Positions 1 through 6,114 of a stretch of 24,340 nucleotides of DNA are shown one piece after another (position 1 is the first letter of the stretch; each line of letters begins with the position of its first letter). This DNA comes from a virus, in the IMG/VR virus record IMGVR_UViG_3300046321_000197, positions 1 to 24,340 of that record; one strand, written 5' to 3'. The notes under the pieces were generated by a model. It did no database searches and was not told where the DNA came from. It saw only the letters and a list, made by a program, of their open reading frames with translations. The position numbers and the translations under genes were made by a program.

Positions 1-545
1 GCAAGAGTTACAGATGTAAATCCTTCTTTATCAAGTAATAATGCAAGAGCTGAATTCACTTTGTCTTCATATACGTTTCCATGTTGAATCAATGAATCAG
101 AAGCAAACGTTACTGAATTGTCTCTTAATGCTTTTCTAACAATTGCTTTTACTCTAGTTTGTAGTAATTCATCCATGCCTATTCGATACTTTATAAACAC
201 ATCTTTAGCACTTTCTCTTTTTAATTGTAAATTTAAAGATACATTTAGGCCAAATGTTGCTCCATCTGAAGACACAACGTCAATATGCTCATCGAATTCA
301 CTTCCATCAGTTACTTCTGACGTCCAAACTTTATGTTGGATTGAAGTTGGATAAGTAAACACATCTTGTGTTGGTGGAAAATAGAATACAAATCCTGATG
401 CAGGAGTTACATTTGGAATACCTTTGTCATTACCCATCTGGTCAACAACTAACGCTACTTCAGCACTGTCTGTAGTTGTGCAAGAGCTTGTAATAATACC
501 AACAATAAATAATACTGCCGTCAATTTTAATAATACTTTCTTCAT
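1..545 (-). CDS. SPFH/band-7 (prohibitin-like) lipoprotein, C-terminally cut by window edge
   Basis: The frame is open from ATG at 545 to the window edge, so about 181 residues are visible and the C-terminus is missing. The N-terminus MKKVLLKLTAVLFIVGIITSSC is a lipoprotein signal with a lipobox Cys at residue 22, so the mature protein should be membrane-anchored on the periplasmic side. Residues 28-150 look like an SPFH core: a short strand-rich start (AEVALVVDQMG), a YPTS..HKVWTSE segment, an SSDGATFGLNVSLNLQL strand pair, and the helix YRIGMDELLQTRVKAIVRKALRD. The family makes membrane-associated oligomers. A phage role, such as envelope remodelling or protecting an infected cell, is inference. 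Its start overlaps the stop of the preceding gene (TAATG), so translation is probably coupled. Family call from pattern; fairly sure. Confidence 0.7.
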   Translation of the reverse strand, partial: MKKVLLKLTAVLFIVGIITSSCTTTDSAEVALVVDQMGNDKGIPNVTPASGFVFYFPPTQDVFTYPTSIQHKVWTSEVTDGSEFDEHIDVVSSDGATFGLNVSLNLQLKRESAKDVFIKYRIGMDELLQTRVKAIVRKALRDNSVTFASDSLIQHGNVYEDKVNSALALLLDKEGFTSVTL

Positions 546-724
546 TACTTTTTCTTTTTAAATTGTGTAAAAAAATTTGTTTTTGCGATAGAATAACCCA
601 CCAGAAATAACACTACCGCACCTGCTGTGTTCCATAACCAACTAGGTTGATTAATCATTCTGAATGCTTGTAAGATTGAAGCTATTGAAGCAATCATACA
701 TAAAATAAATACTAAAACTCTCAT
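545..724 (-). CDS. Small two-helix membrane protein (59 aa)
   Basis: The frame runs from ATG at 724 to TAA at 547-545. It encodes two hydrophobic segments, about residues 2-18 (RVLVFILCMIASIASIL) and 29-46 (WLWNTAGAVVLFLVGYSI), followed by a basic tail KKKK. It starts three bases after the stop of the SANT-like gene and its stop overlaps the start of the SPFH lipoprotein by one base, so these three genes form a tight operon. Small membrane partners next to SPFH proteins are common in other contexts, but no function is recognisable here. Confidence 0.6.
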   Translation of the reverse strand: MRVLVFILCMIASIASILQAFRMINQPSWLWNTAGAVVLFLVGYSIAKTNFFTQFKKKK

Positions 725-726
725 AG

Positions 727-1209
727 TTAATCTAATTTCTCTATAAAGAATGTTCCGGTAATTCTAAAATTGCATCTTACTTCTCCCATAAATGGAATTG
801 TAATTACACCTTGTTTAACAATTAACTCATCTGTGTAAGCTAACTTTGGACCATTATCAGCTAATGCTTGAGTGTGCGTTTTTACATCACCTTCAACGCT
901 ACTAATAACCATCTCTTCTTCGTCAATCACATTCTCTTTGAAATCTAATTCACTTGGAACTCTGTTGGACTCGGCTACTGCGCGTTTTCGCTGAATAGCT
1001 TTTTTGTTTTTAGCAAGTCTTTTACTTACTCTATCTTCAAGCGTGAGTTCATAGACTCTAGCTTTAATTGAGGCTCTGCTTCTTCCTGGTAGTAACATGA
1101 CAAGAATATCTATTGCTTCTGCAATTGTTCTTCCTATCACTCCTTCTTCAGCAATCTCAACTTCTTCTAATGTCCATGGCGTCTTTGCCGGAATGAATTT
1201 ACTTTCCAT
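727..1209 (-). CDS. SANT/Myb-like DNA-binding domain protein (160 aa)
   Basis: Residues 10-60 match the SANT/Myb layout: a W-T-x-E-E start (PWTLEEVEIAEE), a second helix rich in aliphatics, then LLPGRSRASIKARVYEL, the typical 'GRS..SI..R...L' recognition helix. Residues 60-78 are strongly basic (RLAKNKKAIQRKRA). The C-terminal half is acidic, then strand-rich, and unrecognised. A phage regulator or DNA-binding accessory protein is the likely role. It is the first gene after the rRNA-like region 1215-1778 and leads the operon into the small membrane protein and the SPFH lipoprotein. The start at 1209 has an A-rich Bacteroidota-style leader. Confidence 0.6.
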   Translation of the reverse strand: MESKFIPAKTPWTLEEVEIAEEGVIGRTIAEAIDILVMLLPGRSRASIKARVYELTLEDRVSKRLAKNKKAIQRKRAVAESNRVPSELDFKENVIDEEEMVISSVEGDVKTHTQALADNGPKLAYTDELIVKQGVITIPFMGEVRCNFRITGTFFIEKLD

Positions 1210-1214
1210 TGGTT

Positions 1215-1778
1215 TTATTTTAAAGTTTTAGCACCCTCCACTTGAATCACTCATGGTTCCCTATTAGGGGATAGAATAATTTAAGCAATTGGGTCGCGTA
1301 AAAAGATAACGTTGATGTTATGAAGTGGGATTAATCTTCAATACAACTCATCCATGTACATTGCCGAGAACTCATTTGTATTGTAGTGTAATAGAATAAC
1401 CACCCCTTTCACTCTGAATCTTAACTCCTTTCTCAAGGGAGCAATACATCTAGGGTTACCCCATAAGCTAGCAATACGAAATCCACTATTCTAACAAACA
1501 CAATGGTTTGACTTACATGCTGTCATTTCAGCATTAGTATCTTTATGTAAGCTTAATATAACTACACATTTAACTGCATACACAGCACTTACAAAGGTTT
1601 AATGTTTAGCCGTTATCATAAAATCATTTTACTCCGCCAATAGAGATACACAAAACGCATAAACTCGTTAAAATCTCATTAAAAAAAGTTCAAAATCCCT
1701 TCTCTATTGACTCGGCGGCTTTAGCCCTGCTTGAAAAACCACTAACATTACAGGGCTATTTAAACTAAAAGGAAAATA
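1215..1778 (-). rRNA. Non-coding structured region with divergent LSU rRNA-like (domain I) sequence
   Basis: There are no credible ORFs across about 565 bases. Read on the minus strand, 1440-1403 follows the conserved 23S domain I block around E. coli nt 440-490: TGAG, AAAGG, AAGA and AGAGTGAAA occur in the E. coli order with short deletions. Upstream, GCTA (about 1471) and AGATGT (1451-1446) line up weakly with the sequence before that block, and downstream ACAAATGAGTT resembles the TATAATGGGTC region near nt 540. The 5' part (1778-1500) is strongly structured: AGCCCTG/CAGGGCT; CCGCC+AATAGAGA pairing with TCTCTATT+GGCGG; ATGCTG/CAGCAT. It also has scattered domain IV/V-like words (CCGAGTCA, TTTTGAAC, ACGG, AACCTTT) that I cannot place firmly. 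Boundaries are approximate. Confidence 0.5.
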
Positions 1779-2141
1779 CTATTTAGAGATAAGACTCAAT
1801 TGTTCTGTTAAGAACGTGATTTCTTCCTCATGATTTTTAATCTCATCTTCAGCTTGCGAGATCTTTCTGTTTGCTATAAGAAGCGTTTTGATGTATGCAA
1901 CACTATCAGATATTAATAATCCATTGTTGATACGGGCTTGAGCTAAAGCTTCTTTGGCTACTTCAAGATTGTCTTCAAGCGTTAAGGTATGCGCATTCTT
2001 TGCAGCTACTTGAGCACGAATTTGAGCCATTGCAGTCTTTTGGATTTTAATACCTACTGCCGCTGCGTCATCGCCTTTCACTGCTGCTATCACTAATTGA
2101 ATAAATAATGATGCATTTTCTTTAATTTCTGATGTTTTCAT
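1779..2141 (-). CDS. Hypothetical helical/coiled-coil protein (120 aa)
   Basis: This is an almost entirely helical protein, Ala/Glu/Lys/Leu-rich, with a long predicted coiled coil over about residues 50-118 (heptad-like LEDNLEVAKEALAQARI and AEDEIKNHEEEITFLTEQL). No signal peptide, zinc ligands or catalytic motif is visible. It starts 11 bases downstream of the 257-residue gene and its stop directly abuts the rRNA-like region. No family recognised. Confidence 0.55.
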   Translation of the reverse strand: MKTSEIKENASLFIQLVIAAVKGDDAAAVGIKIQKTAMAQIRAQVAAKNAHTLTLEDNLEVAKEALAQARINNGLLISDSVAYIKTLLIANRKISQAEDEIKNHEEEITFLTEQLSLISK

Positions 2142-2152
2142 CTTTCTTTGTT

Positions 2153-2926
2153 TTAGATTGTTATGTTTATTGTTGATTCGATGACAATGTCATCAGTTGA
2201 ATTTTTGTTTGTTGTTCCATGGCTTATGTAATCAGGATGACGGAAGGTAGGAACTATAGAAGGTTCTACTTCGACTTCTCCACAATTAACCTGTTCAACA
2301 GGTTTAGGATTTTCAGAATAAACTTCATACATTCTTGAATGTATTCCTACATGTGGTGGTATTACATCTTTACCGATGAAATCAGACTCTCTAAAGTAAA
2401 AACCATCTAATAGTATTGTTTCAGGCGTGTCTCTGTCTTTAGCTAGTTTTATAGCTTCATGCCCGTGAGGAGATACTAATTGACCTAAATATTTATTCAT
2501 TCCGCCATCAGACGCCCATCTTGCTGGACAATCAACGTCTCTGCCGCTTGACTTTGCATAAACCCAACGACCTTCTTTAATAAACTCCTCTTTGGTCTTA
2601 AATCTATACAATGAAGTATCTGTCATTTGAGGCGCATCTTCTGAATACGCCTCAACTTTGATCAATCTAAAGCATTTTGCATCTACATTGGCACAAAGCT
2701 TATTATCTTCAGGATGAATCGCTCCTTCTTCAACATAATTATAAGACCATGTTACTGAACCTACTGGTATTAAACTAGGATCTATTCTAGATTCTGACAT
2801 TTCCCATCTAAGAGGTTCTATCACTTCTAAGTAATAAACTTTGTTGCGTTTGGTTGATGGAGGAGTAAATTTATAACCAGTCTTTGCTTGCATTATTCCT
2901 AGTTCGAAATATTGACTTAAATACAT
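2153..2926 (-). CDS. Hypothetical protein (257 aa)
   Basis: This is a soluble, mixed alpha/beta protein of average composition with many aromatic and charged residues. It has two histidine-containing loops (SPHGHEA near residue 153 and PHVGIHSRM near 192) and no signal peptide or membrane span. The start at 2926 overlaps the TAA of the upstream 44-residue gene (TAATG), which supports the start choice. It is one of the largest proteins of the leftward arm, but I recognise no family. Confidence 0.55.
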   Translation of the reverse strand: MYLSQYFELGIMQAKTGYKFTPPSTKRNKVYYLEVIEPLRWEMSESRIDPSLIPVGSVTWSYNYVEEGAIHPEDNKLCANVDAKCFRLIKVEAYSEDAPQMTDTSLYRFKTKEEFIKEGRWVYAKSSGRDVDCPARWASDGGMNKYLGQLVSPHGHEAIKLAKDRDTPETILLDGFYFRESDFIGKDVIPPHVGIHSRMYEVYSENPKPVEQVNCGEVEVEPSIVPTFRHPDYISHGTTNKNSTDDIVIESTINITI

Positions 2927-3060
2927 TACTCTACTCTTTGAATAGCATTCTTCATAGCATAGCTACAAACATACTTGTTCTTAATTTTCTTCATCCAGGC
3001 TTCAAATCCTTCTTGTCTAACAAGAATAGATATGTGTTGTCTTTGTTCTTTTATTGACAT
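2926..3060 (-). CDS. Small basic hypothetical protein (44 aa)
   Basis: The frame runs from ATG at 3060 to TAA at 2928-2926. The protein reads MSIKEQRQHISILVRQEGF, then EAWMKKIKNKYVCSYAMKN, ending AIQRVE. It overlaps the start of the upstream membrane-protein gene's 3' end by ten bases, and its stop overlaps the next start (TAATG). Chained overlaps on both sides are the main evidence that it is translated. No function recognised. Confidence 0.5.
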   Translation of the reverse strand: MSIKEQRQHISILVRQEGFEAWMKKIKNKYVCSYAMKNAIQRVE

Positions 3061-3275
3061 TTTCTTAAATTTTCAGGGTTATCAAAATGTTCTCTTGCTC
3101 TTTTCACGTATTCAGCTTCAGATTCAAGTTGTTCAATTTCATCTAATTCTTTTAAATCAGATTTTAAAGCATTAGCTATATTATGCACAACTATTTTTTC
3201 TTCAGCCATTGCTATCATGAATGCAGTTATTCCTATTAATACCAATATTAATAGGAACCATAATAAAACTATCAT
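3051..3275 (-). CDS. Small single-span membrane protein with cytoplasmic coiled coil (74 aa)
   Basis: Residues 2-22 are a clear membrane segment (IVLLWFLLILVLIGITAFMI). They are followed by an acidic helical region (residues 25-70, LKSDLKELDEIEQLESEAEY) with coiled-coil character. The start at 3275 shares one base with the stop of the upstream gene, and the 3' end overlaps the 44-residue gene. Membrane protein of unknown role. Confidence 0.55.
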   Translation of the reverse strand: MIVLLWFLLILVLIGITAFMIAMAEEKIVVHNIANALKSDLKELDEIEQLESEAEYVKRAREHFDNPENLRKCQ

Positions 3276-3505
3276 TATAGCTCAATTTTATAGGTTGAAT
3301 TCTTAGTTTTGAATACATATCTTTCGTCTGTAATGGACATTATTGCAGTCACATACGAGGTTATTAGTCTTCCAAATCTATAACTCTCTCCCATTACTGG
3401 AAGTTCCGGAACAATTTCGTCTATTGAAATAGTAAATCCTGTGTTAATATTGTTTGGATGATTACCTTCGAATGCATTATCTTCTACTTTAGTTATTATA
3501 GCCAT
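3275..3505 (-). CDS. Hypothetical strand-rich protein (76 aa)
   Basis: The composition suggests a small beta protein (GFTISIDEIVPELPVMGESY, YVFKTKNSTYKIEL). No signal peptide or metal-binding residues are visible. The TAATG overlap with the downstream membrane protein supports its reading frame. It has general resemblance to small phage proteins such as that at 3600-3815, but no family is recognised. Confidence 0.5.
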   Translation of the reverse strand: MAIITKVEDNAFEGNHPNNINTGFTISIDEIVPELPVMGESYRFGRLITSYVTAIMSITDERYVFKTKNSTYKIEL

Positions 3506-3508
3506 TTC

Positions 3509-3598
3509 TTAATGTTTTAATGCATATCCTGCGTTTCTACCTAATTCTTCTAACTCTGTGTTTATCTTGATAAACAATGCTTTCAATAGTTTAATCAT
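3509..3598 (-). CDS. Very small ORF (29 aa)
   Basis: An ATG at 3598 opens a short frame encoding MIKLLKALFIKINTELEELG, ending RNAGYALKH, stopping four bases before the next gene's start. It fits the densely packed gene string with no intergenic gap on either side, which is the only support. An amphipathic basic peptide is possible; it could also be a chance ORF. Confidence 0.35.
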   Translation of the reverse strand: MIKLLKALFIKINTELEELGRNAGYALKH

Positions 3599-3599
3599 T

Positions 3600-3815
3600 T
3601 TACTTTCTTCTTAATACAACGTGCCATTGTGGTGTTAATCCACTAAATGCGCTGCTAATTATTACTACTCCTTTAGATACTACTCGATATGAGCGTTTAC
3701 CTGTTACCGTATCACCTACAGCTAAATGTCTTAATTCAGACTCAATACCTAATTCTTCATAATCAGGATGAGTCATTGGAATTTCTTCATTGAATTCCGT
3801 TGTTAATTTGTACAT
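3600..3815 (-). CDS. Hypothetical small strand-rich protein (71 aa)
   Basis: I chose the ATG at 3815 rather than the upstream GTG at 3836, because it overlaps the end of the preceding gene by 13 bases and gives a compact protein starting MYKLTTEFNEEIPMTHP. The C-terminal half is beta-rich (AVGDTVTGKRSYRVVSKGVVII) and resembles small SH3-like or OB-like barrels in pattern only. It is in the same string of small genes downstream of the LSU-like RNA region. Confidence 0.5.
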   Translation of the reverse strand: MYKLTTEFNEEIPMTHPDYEELGIESELRHLAVGDTVTGKRSYRVVSKGVVIISSAFSGLTPQWHVVLRRK

Positions 3816-4066
3816 GGTTGAAATGTTTTTAACCACACCTTAAACAACTCTATGTTGTCTTCCACGGTGCATGCGTTACTTAATTCAGCTGTAAAGAATC
3901 CTTTGTATCTTGGATTCCATTTTACATACTTTAGTTTGTGCTCTTTAAGGAATGCTACTAATATCTCATTAGGCTTCTTTCCATTTCCAAATGCATCTAG
4001 ACCTTTATCAAGCATAAGCTTTCTAATTCTATACGCGTTGTTCGTTAATCTTGTTAAATTGCTCAT
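3803..4066 (-). CDS. Hypothetical protein (87 aa)
   Basis: This is a small basic protein with an N-terminal helical half (MSNLTRLTNNAYRIRKLMLD) and aromatic-rich middle (KYVKWNPRYKGFF). The start at 4066 is preceded by an A-rich leader (AAAAAAGAAAACA) and lies just downstream of the 3' end of the LSU-like RNA. No family recognised. Its position next to the rRNA-like segment makes it worth testing for RNA binding, but nothing in the sequence proves that. Confidence 0.5.
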   Translation of the reverse strand: MSNLTRLTNNAYRIRKLMLDKGLDAFGNGKKPNEILVAFLKEHKLKYVKWNPRYKGFFTAELSNACTVEDNIELFKVWLKTFQPCTN

Positions 4067-4084
4067 TGTTTTCTTTTTTAATTA

Positions 4085-4495
4085 ATAATAGCCATTCTAG
4101 CATAGTGTGTTGTTACACCAAATTCTCAACGGAATCTACATTAGCTTTGCTGTTTACTCACACGTTAGCCGCAAGTAAATCTCTATGTTCACGACATAAA
4201 GAATAACAGGTTAAGTCCCGGATCCTCTCGTACAAGGGAACCTTACTAATCATTGAGCTACTCGCCTGAATATATCTAATGCTTTCCTGAGGATCTACGA
4301 CATTTCAGTGTTATAGCAGGTTACATTATCAAATTTTCGCTTTTACTCCTCCCAGAATCCTAGTAAATGTGACGCTAACATTGTCTCTTTACTTTTTATC
4401 GTTACGTTTACGATTACTTTCATCCTTTGAAACTCTTTAAATGATGGCTACTTCCAGGCCCACATCCTAGTGCGTCTCTGAATGGCTAATATTAA
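4085..4495 (-). rRNA. Divergent, abridged LSU (23S) rRNA-like segment: helix 43, PTC-like, sarcin-ricin loop, domain VI
   Basis: No ORF lies on this strand. Read on the minus strand, 4471-4434 matches E. coli 23S nt 1051-1088 (helix 43 of the GTPase-associated centre) at 32 of 38 positions by eye; the A1067 equivalent is G. Helix 44 is replaced by another hairpin. Next comes GGATGAAAG (like the 2446 PTC strand), then AATGTTAGC-GTCACAT (like 2502-2518; A2503-U2506 kept). AATGTCGT (near 2590) follows. 68 nt later (63 in E. coli) comes the sarcin-ricin core GTACGAGAGGA, identical over 11 nt at 4233-4223, with flanking GTTCC/GGGAC pairing. The helix 97-like GCTAACGTGTGAGTAAAC begins near 4170. 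All elements are in 23S order and strand. Exact ends are unknown; most of domains I-IV are absent here. Confidence 0.75.
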
Positions 4496-4501
4496 TAATA
4501 G

Positions 4502-4540
4502 AAAACTAAGACACTCAAAGTGTTAGAATGTCTCAGTTTT
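4502..4540 (-). other. 12-bp hairpin upstream of the LSU-like segment
   Basis: On the minus strand AAAACTGAGACA (4540-4529) pairs with TGTCTTAGTTTT (4513-4502), with one G-U pair. An inner CACTTTGAGTG hairpin fills the loop. It could be a terminator or a folded spacer separating the tRNA-like element from the LSU-like segment. There is no clean U-tract after it. Confidence 0.5.
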
Positions 4541-4598
4541 AATCATACGCAAGGCTACTTAGATATTCCTTGTGTTGCAGTTGCACGTTGATTTTTAG

Positions 4599-4661
4599 AG
4601 AGAATGGAGGCTTATCGAGGCCTCATACGTTTATTGCTTTTACCATTTAAGCTACATCCTC
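4599..4661 (-). other. tRNA-like element without an anticodon arm
   Basis: On the minus strand the acceptor strands GAGGATG and CATTCTC pair over 7 bp (one G-U) and are followed by U as discriminator. T8-A9, a D arm GCTT-AAATGGTAA-AAGC with the invariant GG, and a T-like arm GAGGC-CTCGATAA-GCCTC are all in place, but only 11 nt (AATAAACGTAT) separate the D and T arms, so there is no normal anticodon arm. The 5' end lies eight bases after the stop of the AAA+ gene, ahead of the LSU-like segment. A tRNA-mimic processing signal for RNase P/RNase Z is a reasonable inference; a decayed tRNA is the alternative. Confidence 0.5.
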
Positions 4662-4668
4662 CGGATCT

Positions 4669-5481
4669 TTATAGAGTAAGTTTAGATTGAAATGAAATCT
4701 CTTTCACAACTGACTCTTCTAATAATCCTCCTTTTATGAAATACTGATGAACTAGAGTGTTTATTAGTCTAGCTCCAATTGTATTCATTTCAAAGTTATT
4801 TTTTACTACTTCTTTTATTCTATTTACAACTACGTTTTTATCTACTGAATCAAACAAAGCCAAATACTTGTCGATTAAACTAGATGAGTCTATGATGTTG
4901 TTCATGTCTTCTATAGTTAGTGGACATGTATTAAATACTAATCCAACTCTTCCTAAGAATTCAGTTTTTATACCTATTTCTCTCAATCTATCTATTGTAA
5001 TGTCTTCTTCACCATTGAATGCTCCTGCAAATACAAACAATGTATTGCTTATTGGCACGTTCACGTATTTACCGTAATCTCCAAATACAGATGCTGTATC
5101 AGATTCTAATACTTTTAAGAATTCATTCTGAACACCTGTTGTAGATTCATGAGCGCAACTGTCATTACTGTTTCCAGATATGAATAGCTTATCAAACTCA
5201 TCTACAAATACAACAGTAGGTTTTCCTCCTGTTTGTCCAAGTGGAGATAATGCTTTAGATAACGAATTACCTGACGTTCCTTCTTTAGTCAATTGGGCTG
5301 CATTAACTTCAATGAAGCCTAGATTAAATTTCTTTGCTAATTGAGCTATTGTAAATGATTTACCTGATCCAGACGGACCTGTTAACAAGAAATGAGGTCT
5401 TATCTCAGATCCTGACGCTCTAAATATCTCGAATATTTTACTTGTTTCTTTAACTAATTCTACTTGTCCTACAATTCCCAT
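4669..5481 (-). CDS. AAA+ ATPase, ClpX/HslU-like (270 aa)
   Basis: The Walker A motif GPSGSGKS is at residues 35-42 and the Walker B motif VVFVDEFDK at about 90-98. There is a sensor-1-like strand (TLFVFAGAFNG, about 150), the ClpX-type segment EFLGRVGLVF (about 174-183) with its putative Arg finger, and a sensor-2 helix with GAR (about 236-238). The length is just the AAA+ module: there is no zinc-binding N-domain and no obvious ClpP-docking loop, so it is more likely a stand-alone remodelling ATPase than a protease unfoldase. The gene sits between a tRNA-Gln-like gene upstream and the tRNA-like element and LSU-like segment downstream. A role in ribonucleoprotein assembly is speculative. Confidence 0.75.
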   Translation of the reverse strand: MGIVGQVELVKETSKIFEIFRASGSEIRPHFLLTGPSGSGKSFTIAQLAKKFNLGFIEVNAAQLTKEGTSGNSLSKALSPLGQTGGKPTVVFVDEFDKLFISGNSNDSCAHESTTGVQNEFLKVLESDTASVFGDYGKYVNVPISNTLFVFAGAFNGEEDITIDRLREIGIKTEFLGRVGLVFNTCPLTIEDMNNIIDSSSLIDKYLALFDSVDKNVVVNRIKEVVKNNFEMNTIGARLINTLVHQYFIKGGLLEESVVKEISFQSKLTL

Positions 5482-5504
5482 AATTTCTATTGGTTTTAAA
5501 TTTG

Positions 5505-5576
5505 TGCTGGTTACAGGTTCGAACTGTAGTCTCTTGCTCCAAAAGCGAGCGCTCTATCCAATTGAGCTATTCCAAC
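5505..5576 (-). tRNA. tRNA-Gln(UUG)-like
   Basis: The D arm GCTC/GAGC, anticodon arm CTCGC-TTTTGGA-GCAAG (one C-A mismatch; anticodon TTG) and T arm TACAG-TTCGAAC-CTGTA are clear. The acceptor is weak: GTTGG pairs with CCAGC and the inner pairs are lost. The body around the anticodon resembles a tRNA-Pro(UGG) with G35 changed to U. Another, better-paired tRNA-Gln(UUG) occurs at 11207. It may be functional, altered in identity, or kept as a processing signal. Confidence 0.6.
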
Positions 5577-5803
5577 GTTTTGACTTCAAACAATTTTGGT
5601 AGATAAGAACTATCCGTCATTCTAATTACTTCTGCTACATCGTTCAGGTATCTAAAGAGTTATTCTCTTCTGAATCTAGATAATAATAAAGCATTAGATT
5701 TCTTAAATTAAACAATCTGCAGTAATTTGTTCAATTCTGCCCACTATAAATAGCGTAGTATATTGAGATTGTTAGATACTAACAATCAATTCTGTTCATG
5801 TTG
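5577..5803 (-). ncRNA. Structured non-coding spacer between two tRNAs, possible SSU-like piece
   Basis: No ORF is visible. On the minus strand there is a 9-bp hairpin GATTGTTAG-TAT-CTAACAATC (5781-5761) and a nested stem TTCAG/CTGAA enclosing AAGAG/CTCTT with an unpaired TTAGATAC (about 5673-5643). TTAGATACC followed by AACGATGT recalls the 16S 790 loop (ATTAGATACCC...AAACGATG) with the intervening bases missing, and GAAGTAATTAGAA recalls GAAGTCGTAACAA near the 16S 3' end. These matches are short and I treat the assignment as open. Confidence 0.35.
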
Positions 5804-5875
5804 TGTCCTCAGATGGATTTGAACCACCGACCTATCCGTTATGAGCGGAGTGCTCTACCGCTGAGCTATAAGGAC
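5804..5875 (-). tRNA. tRNA-Met-type(CAU)
   Basis: This is a full cloverleaf: acceptor GTCCTTA/TGAGGAC (one G-U), D arm GCTC-AGCGGTA-GAGC, anticodon loop CTCATAA (CAT) and T arm GGTGG-TTCAAAT-CCATC. The first acceptor pair is G-C, which does not fit an initiator tRNA's unpaired 1-72. It could be elongator Met or a lysidine-modified Ile tRNA. It begins three bases after the closing stem of the SSU-like segment. Confidence 0.9.
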
Positions 5876-5878
5876 ATT

Positions 5879-6114
5879 GCTTAATAATTACCTGTTCTCC
5901 TCTTGAAGTACAAACTTACAAATGCTTTCATTTGAGCCTTGTAATTATTAAGCTTTAATTTAAACACCACTTGACGCTATTTAACTTTCCTGTCAATTCA
6001 GGTAGCATGTAAGGTTTTGGGACACGATGGTACTTACACGCACATGTGATGATTAACTTCACTTTTAGGGTTTCACTCAATCACGTCATGCAACCCACAA
6101 ACTTTATGTGGTAT
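5879..6114 (-). rRNA. Divergent SSU (16S) rRNA-like segment, helices 26-29 region
   Basis: There is no ORF. On the minus strand a helix 27 counterpart is present: GTAAG (6037-6033), TACCATCGTGTCCC-AAAAC, CTTAC (6013-6009). E. coli has a similar stem around a UAC...AAAAC loop at nt 885-912. It is followed, as in 16S, by TGAATTGACAGG (6000-5989; 11 of 12 with E. coli TGAATTGACGGG), CAAGTGGTG (5973-5965; 8 of 9) and TTTAAATTAAAG (like TTTAATTCGATG). Upstream, GGTTG, TTGAG and AGTTAATC recall helix 26 (nt 830-873) in order. The 3' part is enclosed by a perfect 13-bp stem (5953-5941 with 5891-5879), right before tRNA-Met. The order and strand agree with 16S. Confidence 0.7.

Noticed and set aside
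118-354. 78-residue plus-strand frame
   Set aside because: It is antisense to the SPFH lipoprotein coding sequence.
4203-4221. Plus-strand GAATAACAGGTTAAGTCCC resembling the PTC strand GGATAACAGGCTGAT
   Set aside because: It is on the strand opposite to the sarcin-ricin and helix 43 matches and lies inside the domain VI-like part, so it is most likely chance.
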